64,000 nt of DNA from Burkholderia ubonensis subsp. mesacidophila (GCF_002097715.1 NZ_CP020738.1:372001-436000); one strand, 5' to 3'. Numbered from the stretch's first letter, positions 25,356-36,732 are shown. A program made the numbers and translations. The notes: generated by a model not told the origin, from the letters alone.

Positions 25356-26285
25356 ATGAGCGATGCAACTCCGGCCGCGCACCCGGACCCCGGCGTGCCG
25401 GTCATCCTGCGTTCCAGCGCCGAACGCGGCTGGCAAGGCTTCGGCGCGGCGCTGCTGGGCATTCGCGCGGGCACCCACCGGATTCCGGCGGCCGACTATC
25501 ACCGGGTCGGCGTGCATGTCGGCGCGCCGGTGCGCGCGCACTGCGTGTGCGACGGGAGCCGGTCCGCGCGCATCCAGGCGCACGGCGACGCCGACGTGAT
25601 CCCGGCCGGGCTGCCCGGCCAGTGGACCGACGACGGCGACTGCCGGATCCTGCGCATCTCGATCAGCGACGCGTTCGTGCGCGCGACCTTCGACCAGCTC
25701 GAACTCAAGCCGTCGCAGGCGCAGATCCGCCGGCGCATGCAGGTGCGCGACCCGCGCCTGCAGCACATCGCGTGGGCGCTGTCCGCCGAGCTGGAAGCGG
25801 ACGACGCATCGGATCCGCTCTACGCCGAAAGCCTGTGCACGGCGCTGGTCGCGCGGCTCGTCGACGCCGCGCCGGCGTTGCGCGGCAGGCGGCACGCGCT
25901 CGCGCCGACGGCCGCCGCGCGCGTGATCGACTACATCGAGGGCAACCTCGAGCGGCGGCTGACGCTGTCCGAACTCGCCGCGCTGGTGGCGATCAGCGTG
26001 CCGCATTTCAAGGTGCTGTTTCGCGAGACGCTCGGCATGCCCGTGCATCAGTACGTCGTGCAGCGCCGCGTCGAGCGCGCGAAGGCGCTGCTGCTCGAAG
26101 GCCGGCTCAGCATCAGCCAGGTCGCGCTCGAAGCGGGATTCGCGCACCAGAGCCACATGGCGAACTGGATGAACCGCCTGCTCGGCGCGACGCCGCGCGA
26201 GATCGCCCGCTCGGCGGCAGCGACGGCGCAGGTCGCGTCGCGCGTCGCCGGCAGCGTCGGCGACGAACGATCCGCCCCGTACTGA
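25356..26285 (+). CDS. AraC-family regulator
   Basis: 309 residues. An N-terminal cupin-like sensing region (GTHRIPAADYHRVGVHVGAPV) is followed by the AraC domain with LTLSELAALVAISVPHFKVLFRETLGMPVHQYVVQRRVERAK and ISQVALEAGFAHQSHMANWMNRLLGATPREIAR. Start ATG 25356; the competing frame starting at 25340 is a shadow. The gene converges with an MFS gene 16 bases away. Confidence 0.9.
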   Translation: MSDATPAAHPDPGVPVILRSSAERGWQGFGAALLGIRAGTHRIPAADYHRVGVHVGAPVRAHCVCDGSRSARIQAHGDADVIPAGLPGQWTDDGDCRILRISISDAFVRATFDQLELKPSQAQIRRRMQVRDPRLQHIAWALSAELEADDASDPLYAESLCTALVARLVDAAPALRGRRHALAPTAAARVIDYIEGNLERRLTLSELAALVAISVPHFKVLFRETLGMPVHQYVVQRRVERAKALLLEGRLSISQVALEAGFAHQSHMANWMNRLLGATPREIARSAAATAQVASRVAGSVGDERSAPY

Positions 26286-26301
26286 ATCCGCGCGCGGATC
26301 G

Positions 26302-27513
26302 CTAGCCGGCCTGTTGTCCTGCGTCGGTCCGCTCCGTGAATCCGGCGGCCGGGTTTGCCGCGCCGCCGGCGGACGTCGCCCGCCAGCCGAAAAATACCAG
26401 CACCGCGACGATCGCCTGCGCGCCGGCGATGAACGCGACGCAGCCCGCCCAGCCCCAGCGATGCCAGCCGGGCACCGGCAGGATCGAGCCGAGGCTGCCG
26501 CCGAAATAATAGAAGGACAGGTAGAGGCCGATCGCCGTCGATCGCGCGTCCGGCGCGCGCTGCGATATGAACGCATTGGCCGCCGCCTGCTCGACGAACA
26601 CCGCGGTCGAGCTGAGCACGAGACCGGTCAGGATCACCGGGAGGCGGGCCGACAGCGTCAGCATCGCGCCGACGATCGCGAGCCCCGCGGCCGCGAGTGC
26701 AGGATCGCGCGGCCCGCGACGCGCGGCGACGCGTCCCGCGAGCGGCGTGACGACGACCGCGACGAGAAACACCGCGTAGATCGCGCCGATCGCGGCCGTA
26801 TCGAAACCGAACGGCGCACGCGCGAGGCGCAGGCCGACGAACGTGAACGTGGCGACCTGCGACGCGAGCACGCACGCGCCGATCGCGAACGACGCGAGCA
26901 GCGGCCCGCGCGTGACGAGCTGCCATCGCGACGGTCCGGCGGCATCGTCCGGACGCGCGCCGCGCGACGCCGGCAGGCACGCATGGATCGCGACGCCGGT
27001 CGCGAGACACAGCACGGCGACGATGTCGAGCGCATGACGCCAGCCGAATGCGGACGTGAAGACGTTGGTGACGAAGCGGCCCGCGAAGCCGCCGAGCGTC
27101 GTGCCGGCGACGAACAGCGCGCTGACCTCCGTCGCTTCGGCGCGGCCGAAGGTCTCGCCGATGGCCGCGATCGAGATCGCGAAGATGAACGGCACCAGCA
27201 CGCCCGCGGCAAACCGCGCGGCGAGAAACGACGGAAAGCTCGCCGCGTGCGCGGACCACGCCACCGGCAGCGCGACCGCCGTCGCGGCGCAGGCGATCAC
27301 GGTGCGGCGCTCGAAGCGCGCGGCCAGCGCGCCGGCGAACGGAGCGATAATGGCGACGGCCAGCGTGGTCGCGCTGACGCCCTGGCCCGCGCGCTCCGCG
27401 CTCACGCCGAACGCGGCGGCGAGTTCGCGCAGGATGCCCTGCGTTGCATAGAGATCGAGAAAGGCTGCGAATCCGCACAGGAAGAAGGCGGTTCGGACGA
27501 TGCGGTGGTTCAC
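26302..27513 (-). CDS. MFS transporter, DHA1-type
   Basis: 403 residues if translation begins at GTG 27513 (VNHRIVRTAFFLCGFAAFLDLYATQG). The frame is open to 27591, but that would leave 19 bases before the divergent LysR gene. Twelve hydrophobic spans with the signature patterns of AraJ/YnfM-like exporters: LDLYATQGILRELAAAFGVSAERAGQ, motif A region GALAARFERR, and TTLGGFAGRFVTNVF. Substrate unknown. The divergent LysR gene is the likely regulator. Confidence 0.86.
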   Translation of the reverse strand: MNHRIVRTAFFLCGFAAFLDLYATQGILRELAAAFGVSAERAGQGVSATTLAVAIIAPFAGALAARFERRTVIACAATAVALPVAWSAHAASFPSFLAARFAAGVLVPFIFAISIAAIGETFGRAEATEVSALFVAGTTLGGFAGRFVTNVFTSAFGWRHALDIVAVLCLATGVAIHACLPASRGARPDDAAGPSRWQLVTRGPLLASFAIGACVLASQVATFTFVGLRLARAPFGFDTAAIGAIYAVFLVAVVVTPLAGRVAARRGPRDPALAAAGLAIVGAMLTLSARLPVILTGLVLSSTAVFVEQAAANAFISQRAPDARSTAIGLYLSFYYFGGSLGSILPVPGWHRWGWAGCVAFIAGAQAIVAVLVFFGWRATSAGGAANPAAGFTERTDAGQQAG

Positions 27514-27610
27514 GGATGGACGCCCTGTCTGGTTCACGTGAGAAGTCTGACGATCGGGCCACGCGCGCGCCAATACAGTTTTCACCGTCATTGATACCGG
27601 AAAGACAAGA

Positions 27611-28498
27611 ATGCTCGACCTGCGCCGCCTTCGCTATTTCGTGACCGTCGCGGACGAGTTGCATTTCGGGCGCGCGGCGCTGCGCCTGCACATCGCGCAG
27701 CCGCCGTTGACGCGCCACATCGCCGCCCTCGAAGCCGAGCTCGGCGTGCGGCTGTTCGAGCGGTCGACGCGCGCGGTCCGTCTCACGCCGGAAGGCGCGC
27801 TGTTTCTCGAACAGGCGCGCAGCGTGATGCAGGCGGTCGGCGACGCGGAAGCGACCGCGCGCAAGATGGCGCAGGGCATCGCCGGCCGCATCGTGATCGG
27901 CTATGCGAGTTCGATTCCGATGTCCGACGCATTTTCGACACTCGTCCGCGATGCGGGCCGCGGCATGCCGGACGTGGAGCTGGCGTTCCGGGAAGTATCG
28001 ACCGCCGGCCAGCGCCAGCAGATCGCCGACGGCGCGATGGACATCGGGTTCGGCTGGTCCGCGGCGACGGCGCCCGATGCGCGCCTCCGGTCCCTCGTCG
28101 TCGCGCGCGAGCCGCTCGTCGCCGCGGTGCCCGCCCAGAGCGCGCACGCGGGCAACGCGACGATCGCGTTCGCCGACCTCGCGGCGGAGCCCTTCGTCAC
28201 GTATCCGCCCGGATACGGTTCCGCGTTGAACGCGGCGCTGGACGATCTGTGCGAGCAGGCCGGCATTGCACCGCGCATGGGCCCGACCGCTTCGCAGATC
28301 ACGACGCTGGTGTCGCTGGTGGCCGCGGAGCGCGGCGTCGCGATCGTGCCAGGCTTCACGTCGGCATTGCAGCGCCCGGGCGTCGCCTACGTGCCGCTGG
28401 CCGGCGCGCCGGTGCTCGAACAGACCGTCCTGTGGCGCGAGCCGTTTGCTTCGGCCTGCGTCGAGCGGTTCGTCGCGCTGGCGAAAGCGCTCGCGTGA
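27611..28498 (+). CDS. LysR-family regulator, CatR/BenM-like
   Basis: 295 residues. The N-terminus MLDLRRLRYFVTVADELHFGRAALRLHIAQPPLTRHIAALEAELG is characteristic of the aromatic-catabolism subgroup (CatR, BenM, CatM). The effector domain shows GSALNAALDDLCEQAGIAPRMGPTASQITTLVSLVAAERGVAIVP. No aromatic-degradation enzymes are next to it, so it more likely controls the divergent MFS exporter. Confidence 0.9.
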   Translation: MLDLRRLRYFVTVADELHFGRAALRLHIAQPPLTRHIAALEAELGVRLFERSTRAVRLTPEGALFLEQARSVMQAVGDAEATARKMAQGIAGRIVIGYASSIPMSDAFSTLVRDAGRGMPDVELAFREVSTAGQRQQIADGAMDIGFGWSAATAPDARLRSLVVAREPLVAAVPAQSAHAGNATIAFADLAAEPFVTYPPGYGSALNAALDDLCEQAGIAPRMGPTASQITTLVSLVAAERGVAIVPGFTSALQRPGVAYVPLAGAPVLEQTVLWREPFASACVERFVALAKALA

Positions 28499-28507
28499 AC
28501 AGCCGCG

Positions 28508-28873
28508 TCAGGACAGCGCGTCGAGGTTGGTTCGATCGCCGGCCGTCGGCGGCGAGGAAATGACCAGGAACACGACTTCTTCCGTGGACGTATTGGCAAA
28601 CCGGTGCTTGACGCCGGGCGGCACGTGCACGCCTTGCCCCGCGCCGAACGTCACCGAGCGGCCGTCGAACTGGAGGGTGGCCGTCCCGGAGAGGACGAAG
28701 AAGAACTGCCGCGCATGGGTATGAAAGTGCGCCACTTCGCCGGCGCCGGCCGGAACGCGCTCCTGAATGACGCTCAGGTCGGATTGCTTCAGCAGGTGCC
28801 ACCCGTCGCAAACGGTCCCCCAGACATAGTGTTCCGAGGTCTCGTGCGATACAGCGGAGATTGCTTCGGTCAT
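28508..28873 (-). CDS. Small cupin-domain protein
   Basis: 121 residues, a single cupin barrel. Motif 1 appears as GAGEVAHFHTHARQFFFVLSG with two His in HFHTH, a Gln in place of the usual Glu context, and motif 2 as VPPGVKHRFANTS. A divalent metal can be bound. The function is unclear; such proteins are often isomerases, dioxygenases or sensors. It lies between a LysR gene and an MFS gene with short gaps. Confidence 0.85.
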   Translation of the reverse strand: MTEAISAVSHETSEHYVWGTVCDGWHLLKQSDLSVIQERVPAGAGEVAHFHTHARQFFFVLSGTATLQFDGRSVTFGAGQGVHVPPGVKHRFANTSTEEVVFLVISSPPTAGDRTNLDALS

Positions 28874-28936
28874 CAGACACTCCAGTCGTAATCGGATTCG
28901 ATTGCCCTGCTGAAACCACCCGGCACGACGCGCAAT

Positions 28937-30145
28937 TCAGCGCTCGAGCCCCTTCTGCACGTACCACGACAACGGCAGCGTCAGCAGCAGAAGCGCCGCC
29001 AGCGCGATCAGCGCGGCGGGAACGCCGGCGATGTCGCCCAACCGCCCGAACACCACGGGCGCCAGCGCGCCGCCGCCGATGGTGCCGGTATAGAACAGCG
29101 CGAACGCCTGGTCGCGCCGGCCCGCGCCCGCCAGTTCCGGCACGGCGCCGTACAGCACCGACGACGTGCCGTTCAGCGCAAGCCCGAGCAGCGGCAGCAT
29201 CGCCATCATCGCGGCGAGCGGCGCGAACACCGCGAGCAGGATCAGCAACGACGTCGCGGACTCGGTCAGCCACACCGTCCTCATCATGCCGATGCGCGCG
29301 CCCAGATAACCGCAGAACAGCTTGCCGAACGCGCCGCCGACGAACAGCAGCGTCAGCGCGAGGCCGATGCCGGCGGTGCCGGCGCCCTTGCTCTTCAGCA
29401 GGAACGGCAGGAACGTGAGAAACCCCATCCGCACCGCGCTGTCGAGGGTGCCGGTGGCGAGCAGCGCCCGCAGGCCGGCGGGCGAGCCGCCGCTTGCCGC
29501 CGCGCCGGGCGCTGGCTTGCGCGCGGCGCGCGCCGCGTGCTGCGACGGAATCAGCCACGCCATCAGCACCGCCGACACCATGCCGAGCAGGCCGATCAGC
29601 GTCGCGCTGGTGCGCCACGTCACGACCGTCAGCAGCAGGCCGATCAGGCCGGGGATCAGCGTCTTGCCGATGTCGCCGGAGAAGTTGTATTGCGACAGCG
29701 CTTCCTTGACGCCGCCGCCGGGCTCGTACGCCTCGGTGACCATCGACGACGCGAGCGGGTGCTGCGTGCTCGCGCCGAGCCCGCCCAGCACGAGCGCGAT
29801 CAGCAGCGCCGCGAGCCCGCCGGCCTGGCCGGCGACTAGGTACGCGAGGCCGGCGAGCGCGGTGCCGCCGACCAGCAGGCGCTTGCGTCCCCAGCGGCCG
29901 GCGGCGCGGCTCGCGAGCAACTGGAAGCCGGCCATCATGCCGGAATAGGCGCCGCGCAGCAGGCCGACCTGTGCGTAGTTGATGCCGAATTGCGCTTGCC
30001 AGATCGGCAGCAGCACGTAGATGACGTCGGTCAGCCCGTCGTGCACCGCGTGCGCGCCGCACGCGGCCCATAGCGAGCGGCGGCGCTTGGATGCGTCGCC
30101 CGCGTGCGGTGTGCCGAGAGAGTGGCCGTCTGTCAGTTCGCTCAT
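28937..30145 (-). CDS. MFS transporter, fosmidomycin-resistance (Fsr) type
   Basis: 402 residues. The first membrane span has the Fsr signature AHAVHDGLTDVIYVLLPIWQ. It has about 12 spans, with GGLGASTQHPLASSMV and NFSGDIGKTLIPGLIG in the middle. E. coli Fsr exports fosmidomycin; here the substrate is unknown. Transcribed toward the cupin gene, with a 63-base gap. Confidence 0.87.
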   Translation of the reverse strand: MSELTDGHSLGTPHAGDASKRRRSLWAACGAHAVHDGLTDVIYVLLPIWQAQFGINYAQVGLLRGAYSGMMAGFQLLASRAAGRWGRKRLLVGGTALAGLAYLVAGQAGGLAALLIALVLGGLGASTQHPLASSMVTEAYEPGGGVKEALSQYNFSGDIGKTLIPGLIGLLLTVVTWRTSATLIGLLGMVSAVLMAWLIPSQHAARAARKPAPGAAASGGSPAGLRALLATGTLDSAVRMGFLTFLPFLLKSKGAGTAGIGLALTLLFVGGAFGKLFCGYLGARIGMMRTVWLTESATSLLILLAVFAPLAAMMAMLPLLGLALNGTSSVLYGAVPELAGAGRRDQAFALFYTGTIGGGALAPVVFGRLGDIAGVPAALIALAALLLLTLPLSWYVQKGLER

Positions 30146-30331
30146 CGTTGTTTTTGTGCTGCGGGTCGGAAGCGGATCATTTAATCACGGATGCAACGGA
30201 AATGAACAGCGAGCGGTTTTCAACGGCGCGCCGACGCCGTCATCCTTCCGTGCTCGTTTCATCCGTGCGTGCGCGCCGGCGCGACCGCGCGTGCCGATAA
30301 TCGGCGCACATCCCCCCAACAGGAGCGAATC

Positions 30332-31216
30332 GTGTTCGTGATCTTCGGCGCATCAGGCAACGTCGGCCATGCCACCGCCACGGCGCTGCGCCACGCAGGC
30401 CATCCCGTGCGCGCGGTCGTGCGCGACGCGCGTCATCGCGAGCGGCTCGCGCGCATCGGCTGCGACGTCGTGCTCGCCGACCTGACCGACGAGCGGTCGG
30501 TTGCCGCGGCGCTCGACGGCGCGCACGGCGTGCAGATGCTGTGCCCGGTGCCGACCGCCGACGCCGATCCCGCAACGACGATGCGCCGGACGATCGACGT
30601 CGCGACCGCGGCGCTCGCCGCGAACCCGCCGCCGGTGCTGCTGGCGCTGTCGGACTACGGCGCGGAGCTGGACATCGACACCGGCATCACGAGCCTGTTC
30701 CATGACCTCGAGGAACGGATGAAGCCGATCGCCACGCGCCTGACGCTGCTGCGTTCCGCGGAGCACCTGCAGAACTGGGCGAGGGTGATGCCGGCCGCGC
30801 TTGCGACGGGCGTCCTGCCGAGCCTGCACCATCCGGTCGACAAGGCGTTTCCGGCGGTGTCGGCGCCGGACGTCGGCGTCGTGGCGGCGGAGTTGCTGCT
30901 CGACGACGCAGATGCCGGCGGGCCGCGCGTCGTCAGCGTTGAAGGGCCGCGACGCGTCAGCGCGTGCGACATCGCGGAGGCGCTCGGCCAGGCGGCCGGC
31001 CGGTCGATCGTCGCGCGCGAGCTGCCGCGCGACGCGTGGACCGCGACGCTGCTGCGCGCGGGCCTCGGCGAGCGTCATGCGCGCCTGATCACCGATCTCT
31101 ACGACGTGCACAACGCCGGGCTGATCGACGTCGAGCACGACGCGACCGAACGGCGCTTCGGCGGGACCGAGCCGGGCGATGCGCTCGCGGCGCTGGTGGC
31201 AAGCGCGACGCGCTGA
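30332..31216 (+). CDS. NmrA-like NAD(P)-binding protein
   Basis: 294 residues from GTG 30332, preceded by AGGAG at the right distance; the frame is open from 30269. An atypical short-chain dehydrogenase: VFVIFGASGNVGHATATALRHAGHPVRAVVRD gives the glycine-rich nucleotide loop, followed by CDVVLADLTDERSVAAAL. The Tyr-Lys catalytic pair of true SDRs is not obvious. The family includes redox sensors (NmrA, HSCARG) and NADPH-dependent reductases acting on quinones or isoflavones. Confidence 0.86.
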   Translation: MFVIFGASGNVGHATATALRHAGHPVRAVVRDARHRERLARIGCDVVLADLTDERSVAAALDGAHGVQMLCPVPTADADPATTMRRTIDVATAALAANPPPVLLALSDYGAELDIDTGITSLFHDLEERMKPIATRLTLLRSAEHLQNWARVMPAALATGVLPSLHHPVDKAFPAVSAPDVGVVAAELLLDDADAGGPRVVSVEGPRRVSACDIAEALGQAAGRSIVARELPRDAWTATLLRAGLGERHARLITDLYDVHNAGLIDVEHDATERRFGGTEPGDALAALVASATR

Positions 31217-31226
31217 GCGATGCTCG

Positions 31227-32249
31227 TCAGGTACTGATCTGAAGATGCCCGTCGACGACCGCGACGCGCACGCCGCCGCCAGACAGCGACGCCGTGCCTG
31301 CCGGGAACGGATGCACCGGCGCATCGGTCGGCCGCCACGCGTAGCGCGTCAGCAATGCCCGGTAGCCGCCGCGGATCACGAAGCCGCCGCACTTGTCGGC
31401 ATACGCGTCGCGCCGCATCCGGTACGCGCGCGGCAGGTCGTACCACGGCAGCTTCGGCAGGTCGTGATGCACGAGGTGGTAGTTGTTGTTCAGGTACAGG
31501 AGCCGCATCGCGAAGCCGGCCTCGTTGATCGCGATGCGCGCTTTCGGATCGCGGGCGGCGCGATGCTCGTACAGCGAGCGGATCATCGCGAGCGCGTGCG
31601 CGGGCCACGTGACCGCGAGCAGGTAATACCACCACGGCACGCCGATCGCGAGTTGCAGCCACGCGAGCAGCGCGACGACGCACGCGACGTGCGCGGCCCA
31701 CATCGGCAGATAGCGCAGGTCGCCGCGCCGGAACGCGGCGAACGATGCGGCGAACATCGCGGCGACGCTCGCCGGCGGACCGACGACGAGCCGCCCGGCG
31801 AAGGTCTTGCGCGCGACCCATAGCGCGCGGCGCCAGCGCGGCAGCGCCGTCCATTGCCGGGGCGACAGGTAGTTCGTTTCCGGGTCGACGCCGGGCACGG
31901 TGAGGTCTTCGTCGCGATGATGGTCGAGATGCGTGTCGCGATACAGCGTGTACGGATACCAGACCGACAGCGGCGGATAGCCGAGCAGTGCGTTCACGCG
32001 CGCCGAGCGCGTCGGATGGCCGTGCAGCAGTTCATGCTGCAGCGACAGGTGCCACGCGCACAGCAGGATCAGCGGCGGCGTCGCGGCGGCGAGCGGCAAC
32101 GCGCCAGCGCGCACGAGCAGCAGCACGCCCAGCCAGCCGCCGTAGATGACGGCAATCAGCAACCAGGTCGGCCACTCGGTGCGCGCGGTGAAGCGGGCGT
32201 CGAGCGCCGCGATCGCGCGCGCGTGATCGACGTCGAAGTATTCGGCCAT
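31227..32249 (-). CDS. Membrane fatty acid desaturase
   Basis: 340 residues with the three histidine boxes of diiron desaturases and hydroxylases: HELLHG at 72-77, HLDHH at 107-111 and HLVHH at 258-262. There are four likely membrane spans in two hairpins, and a C-terminal soluble tail. It should act on acyl chains or lipids in the inner membrane with O2 and an electron donor not encoded here. Divergent from the PhnD-like gene; convergent with the NmrA-like gene. Confidence 0.9.
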   Translation of the reverse strand: MAEYFDVDHARAIAALDARFTARTEWPTWLLIAVIYGGWLGVLLLVRAGALPLAAATPPLILLCAWHLSLQHELLHGHPTRSARVNALLGYPPLSVWYPYTLYRDTHLDHHRDEDLTVPGVDPETNYLSPRQWTALPRWRRALWVARKTFAGRLVVGPPASVAAMFAASFAAFRRGDLRYLPMWAAHVACVVALLAWLQLAIGVPWWYYLLAVTWPAHALAMIRSLYEHRAARDPKARIAINEAGFAMRLLYLNNNYHLVHHDLPKLPWYDLPRAYRMRRDAYADKCGGFVIRGGYRALLTRYAWRPTDAPVHPFPAGTASLSGGGVRVAVVDGHLQIST

Positions 32250-32346
32250 GCCTCACTTTAATCAGGCGAAGCCGGCCGCCCAATCAATGAATTTGCATTT
32301 GCTTATCTCGGACGCCCGGACCCGCGATCCTGCGTAGAATGCGCGC

Positions 32347-33171
32347 ATGAGCCGCTGGATCGCCGGACTGCCGATGTACAACGTGACGCCGCGCCACGCC
32401 GTGCTGTGGCGCGCGCTGCTGCGTGATGCGCTCGACGCCTTTGCGCACGCGGGCGGGCCGGCTGGCGTCACGCTGCGCGACGAACCGTTCGGCGAGCTGC
32501 TGTCCTTCTGGCGCCGCGACGACCTGCTGCTGTCGCAGACCTGCGGGTATCCGTACCGGATGCTCGGGCTCGGCGATGCGGTGCGCCTGATCGCCACGCC
32601 CGCATTCGATGTGGAAGGCTGTGAAGGCGCGGACTATCGCAGCGTGCTCGTCGTGTCGGCGCGCGCGCATGCGGGCGGCGCGACGACGCTCGCCGCGTGC
32701 CGCGGCCTGCGTGCCGCCTATAACGGCGACGATTCGCACAGCGGAATGAACGCGTTCCGGCATGCGGTCGCGCCGCATGCGCGCGACGGGCGTTTCTTCG
32801 CGTCGGCGGCACGGTTCGGTTCGCATCTGAACGTGCTGCGCGCGCTGGGTGAGGATGAAGCGGATTGCGCGGCGATCGATTGCGTGACGTTCGCCTACGT
32901 GCGCGACGCGCTGCCCGGCCTGCTGCGCGACGTGCGCGCGATCGGCATGAGCGCGCCGGCGCCGGGCCTGCCGCTGATCGCGTCGCGCGCGCTCGGCGAA
33001 GCGCAGGCGGCGATGCTGCGCGACGCGCTCGATCGCGCAGTGGCGGCCGATGCCGAACGCGCGCGCGTGCTCCGGTTGCGCGGGTTCGCGCGGCTCGCTC
33101 CGGATGACTACGCCGTGATCGAGCGGTTCGCGGCCGAAGCCGCGGCGCTCGGCTACCCGGCGCTGGGTTGA
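32347..33171 (+). CDS. PhnD/SsuA-like periplasmic-binding fold protein, no signal peptide
   Basis: 274 residues. Begins MSRWIAGLPMYNVTPRHAVLWRALLRDAL, directly in the binding fold and without any export signal. Later GYPYRMLGL, DYRSVLVVSAR, AYNGDDSHSGMNAFRHAV and IDCVTFAYV match the PhnD/SsuA/transferrin-like substrate-binding pattern. Without a signal it should be cytosolic, so it is not a normal transporter subunit. Family and fold are clear, ligand unknown. It ends 16 bases from the convergent dbpA gene. Confidence 0.82.
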   Translation: MSRWIAGLPMYNVTPRHAVLWRALLRDALDAFAHAGGPAGVTLRDEPFGELLSFWRRDDLLLSQTCGYPYRMLGLGDAVRLIATPAFDVEGCEGADYRSVLVVSARAHAGGATTLAACRGLRAAYNGDDSHSGMNAFRHAVAPHARDGRFFASAARFGSHLNVLRALGEDEADCAAIDCVTFAYVRDALPGLLRDVRAIGMSAPAPGLPLIASRALGEAQAAMLRDALDRAVAADAERARVLRLRGFARLAPDDYAVIERFAAEAAALGYPALG

Positions 33172-33187
33172 AGCCGCGCGCCGGGCG

Positions 33188-34582
<1,395 letters not shown>

Positions 34583-34583
34583 G

Positions 34584-34787
34584 TCAGGACAGGTCTCCGA
34601 GGTAAGGGCGGCCTTCCATCTGTTCGTAGACGACGGTGCCGTCTTCGGCTTCGAAGCGCTCGAGATAGTTGCGTGCGCCGCACAGCGGGCAGCGGAACAG
34701 CAGCCCCTGGCCTTCGTCCTTGATGACGACGTCGGATTCTTCCCACTGCGTGCCGCAGCTCTGGTTTCGGCAGGTAAACACGGTCAT
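34584..34787 (-). CDS. Small zinc-ribbon protein coupled to dbpA
   Basis: 67 residues from ATG 34787 (AGCTGGAGA upstream). MTVFTCRNQSCGTQWEESDVV has one Cys pair (CRNQSC), and LLFRCPLCGARNYLERF has a second (CPLC), a four-Cys zinc ribbon. The C-terminal half is acidic. The larger frame to 35045 is not credible. Function unknown, but its coupling to dbpA suggests a role near RNA or the ribosome. Confidence 0.72.
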   Translation of the reverse strand: MTVFTCRNQSCGTQWEESDVVIKDEGQGLLFRCPLCGARNYLERFEAEDGTVVYEQMEGRPYLGDLS

Positions 34788-35033
34788 TCTCCAGCTGAAT
34801 TCGGTTGGGCGCCCCGGCGTGTCGGGTGAGGGCGCCGGTATTGCGCGGTCGTGGCGCGCGACGCCCGCGTGAAAGGGCGGGGCGCGGTGCGGCCGTTCGC
34901 GTGATGGTTCGTCGGGGTGGATGATGGATCGGGGGCGCGATCGCAGAAACGCGCGTGGCGCAATTCTAGCGGATACGGCGCGTGCCGCGAACGCGCGCGA
35001 GGCGAGGCGGCAGAAGGCGCGGCCCGCGCACGT

Positions 35034-35061
35034 AAAAACGGCCATCCTCGCGGATGGCCGT
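35034..35061 (-). terminator. Rho-independent terminator after mqo
   Basis: A perfect 10-bp stem ACGGCCATCC/GGATGGCCGT with loop TCGC. On the minus strand it is followed by TTTTTACG. It lies 28 bases past the mqo stop, a strong intrinsic terminator. Confidence 0.85.
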
Positions 35062-35088
35062 TCGAATCACGCGTTGCCGCTCAGCGCA

Positions 35089-36732
35089 TCAGAGCGCCAT
35101 GTCGTTTGCGGCTTTCGCGGGCCGCGCCGGGGCGTCCGGCGTCGGGCGCGCCGGCGCGGTCATGTCGATCTTCGGCGGCGGCGACAGCTGCAGCACGTCG
35201 CTCGTGTAGGCCCACTCTTCAGCGACCTTCGCCGGGTTGCCGTTCAGCTTCGTGCCGTAGCTCGGCACGATCTGGCGGATCTTCTGCTGCCATGCGGGCG
35301 TCGCGACCTTGTCCTTGAACACCTTCTCGAGCAGGCTCAGCATGATCGGCGCGGCGGTCGACGCGCCCGGCGATGCGCCGAGCAGGCCCGCGATGCTGCC
35401 GTCCTGCGCGCTGACGATCTCGGTGCCGAGCTTCAGCACGCCGCCCTTCACCGGGTCGCGCTTGATGATCTGCACGCGCTGGCCGGCCTGCCACAGGCGC
35501 CAGTCTTCCTTCTTCGCGTTCGGGAAGTATTCCTTCAGCGCGTTGAAGCGGTCGTCGTCGGACAGCATCAGCTGGCCGGCCAGGTATTCGACGAGCGGGA
35601 ATTCGTCGACGCCGACGCGCATCATCGGCATCACGTTATGCGTGTTGGTGCTGGTCAGCAGGTCGAAGTACGAGCCGTTCTTCAGGAACTTGGTCGAGAA
35701 CGTCGCGAACGGTCCGAACAGGATGATCTTCTTGCCGTCGATGATCCGCGTGTCGAGGTGCGGCACCGACATCGGCGGCGAGCCGACCGACGCCTTGCCG
35801 TATGCCTTCGCGAGATGCTGCTTCACGACTTCCGGGTTGTCCGTCACGAGGAACGAGCCGCCGACCGGGAATGCGCCGTAGTCCTTCGCTTCCGGAATGC
35901 CCGACGCCTGCAGCAGGTGCAGCGCGCCGCCGCCCGCGCCGATGAACACGAACTTCGCGTCGACGTCCTGCGGCGCTTCGTTCGAGCGCAGCTTGACCCA
36001 CGACACGTGCCACGTGCCGTCGGCGTTGCGCTTGATCTCGCGCACTTCGCTCGACAGCGACAGCGAGAAGTTCGGCTGGCGCTGCAGGTAGCCGACGAAC
36101 TGGCGGGTGATCTCGCCGAAGTTCACGTCGGTGCCGATCGGCGTCCAGGTGGCGGCGACCTTCTGCTTGCGGTCGCGGCCTTCCATCATCAGCGGCACCC
36201 ACTGCTTGATCTGGTCGTAGTCTTCCGAGTACTGCATCCCGCGGAACAGCGGGCTTGCCTGCAGCGCCTCGTAGCGCTTCTTCAGGTAGCGGACGTTGTC
36301 GTCGCCCCACACGAAGCTCATGTGCGGCGTCGAATTGATGAATGAGCGCGGGTTCTTCAGCACGCCCTGCTTCACTTGCCATGCCCAGAACTGGCGCGAG
36401 ATCTGGAACGACTCGTTGATCTGGATCGCCTTCGAGATGTCGATCTTGCCGTCCGCCTTTTCCGGCGTGTAGTTGAGCTCGGCGAGCGCGGAGTGGCCGG
36501 TGCCTGCGTTGTTCCAGCCGTTCGAACTTTCCTGCGCGACGCCGTCGAGACGCTCGACCATCATCATCGACCAGTCCGGCTGCAGCTCGTGCAGCCAGAC
36601 GCCGAGCGTCGAGCTCATGATGCCGCCGCCCACCAGCAGGACGTCGACCTTCTTCGTGTCCGCCGCATGCGCGGACGACGCGGCTACGCACAGCGCGAGC
36701 CCTGACAGCATTACCCGTAACGTTTTGATCAC
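35089..36732 (-). CDS. mqo: Malate:quinone oxidoreductase, with N-terminal signal-like leader
   Basis: 547 residues from GTG 36732. The catalytic part begins [57 protein letters not shown], the FAD fold and MQO signature. It ends with LVGYSP-like [10 protein letters not shown] and [10 protein letters not shown] segments. It oxidises malate to oxaloacetate with ubiquinone. Ahead of the FAD domain lies [23 protein letters not shown], a Sec signal-like leader with an AHA cleavage site. This is odd for a flavoprotein normally on the cytosolic membrane face. The extra 102 residues to 37035 are not translated in my view. Own terminator downstream. Confidence 0.92.
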   Translation of the reverse strand: MIKTLRVMLSGLALCVAASSAHAADTKKVDVLLVGGGIMSSTLGVWLHELQPDWSMMMVERLDGVAQESSNGWNNAGTGHSALAELNYTPEKADGKIDISKAIQINESFQISRQFWAWQVKQGVLKNPRSFINSTPHMSFVWGDDNVRYLKKRYEALQASPLFRGMQYSEDYDQIKQWVPLMMEGRDRKQKVAATWTPIGTDVNFGEITRQFVGYLQRQPNFSLSLSSEVREIKRNADGTWHVSWVKLRSNEAPQDVDAKFVFIGAGGGALHLLQASGIPEAKDYGAFPVGGSFLVTDNPEVVKQHLAKAYGKASVGSPPMSVPHLDTRIIDGKKIILFGPFATFSTKFLKNGSYFDLLTSTNTHNVMPMMRVGVDEFPLVEYLAGQLMLSDDDRFNALKEYFPNAKKEDWRLWQAGQRVQIIKRDPVKGGVLKLGTEIVSAQDGSIAGLLGASPGASTAAPIMLSLLEKVFKDKVATPAWQQKIRQIVPSYGTKLNGNPAKVAEEWAYTSDVLQLSPPPKIDMTAPARPTPDAPARPAKAANDMAL

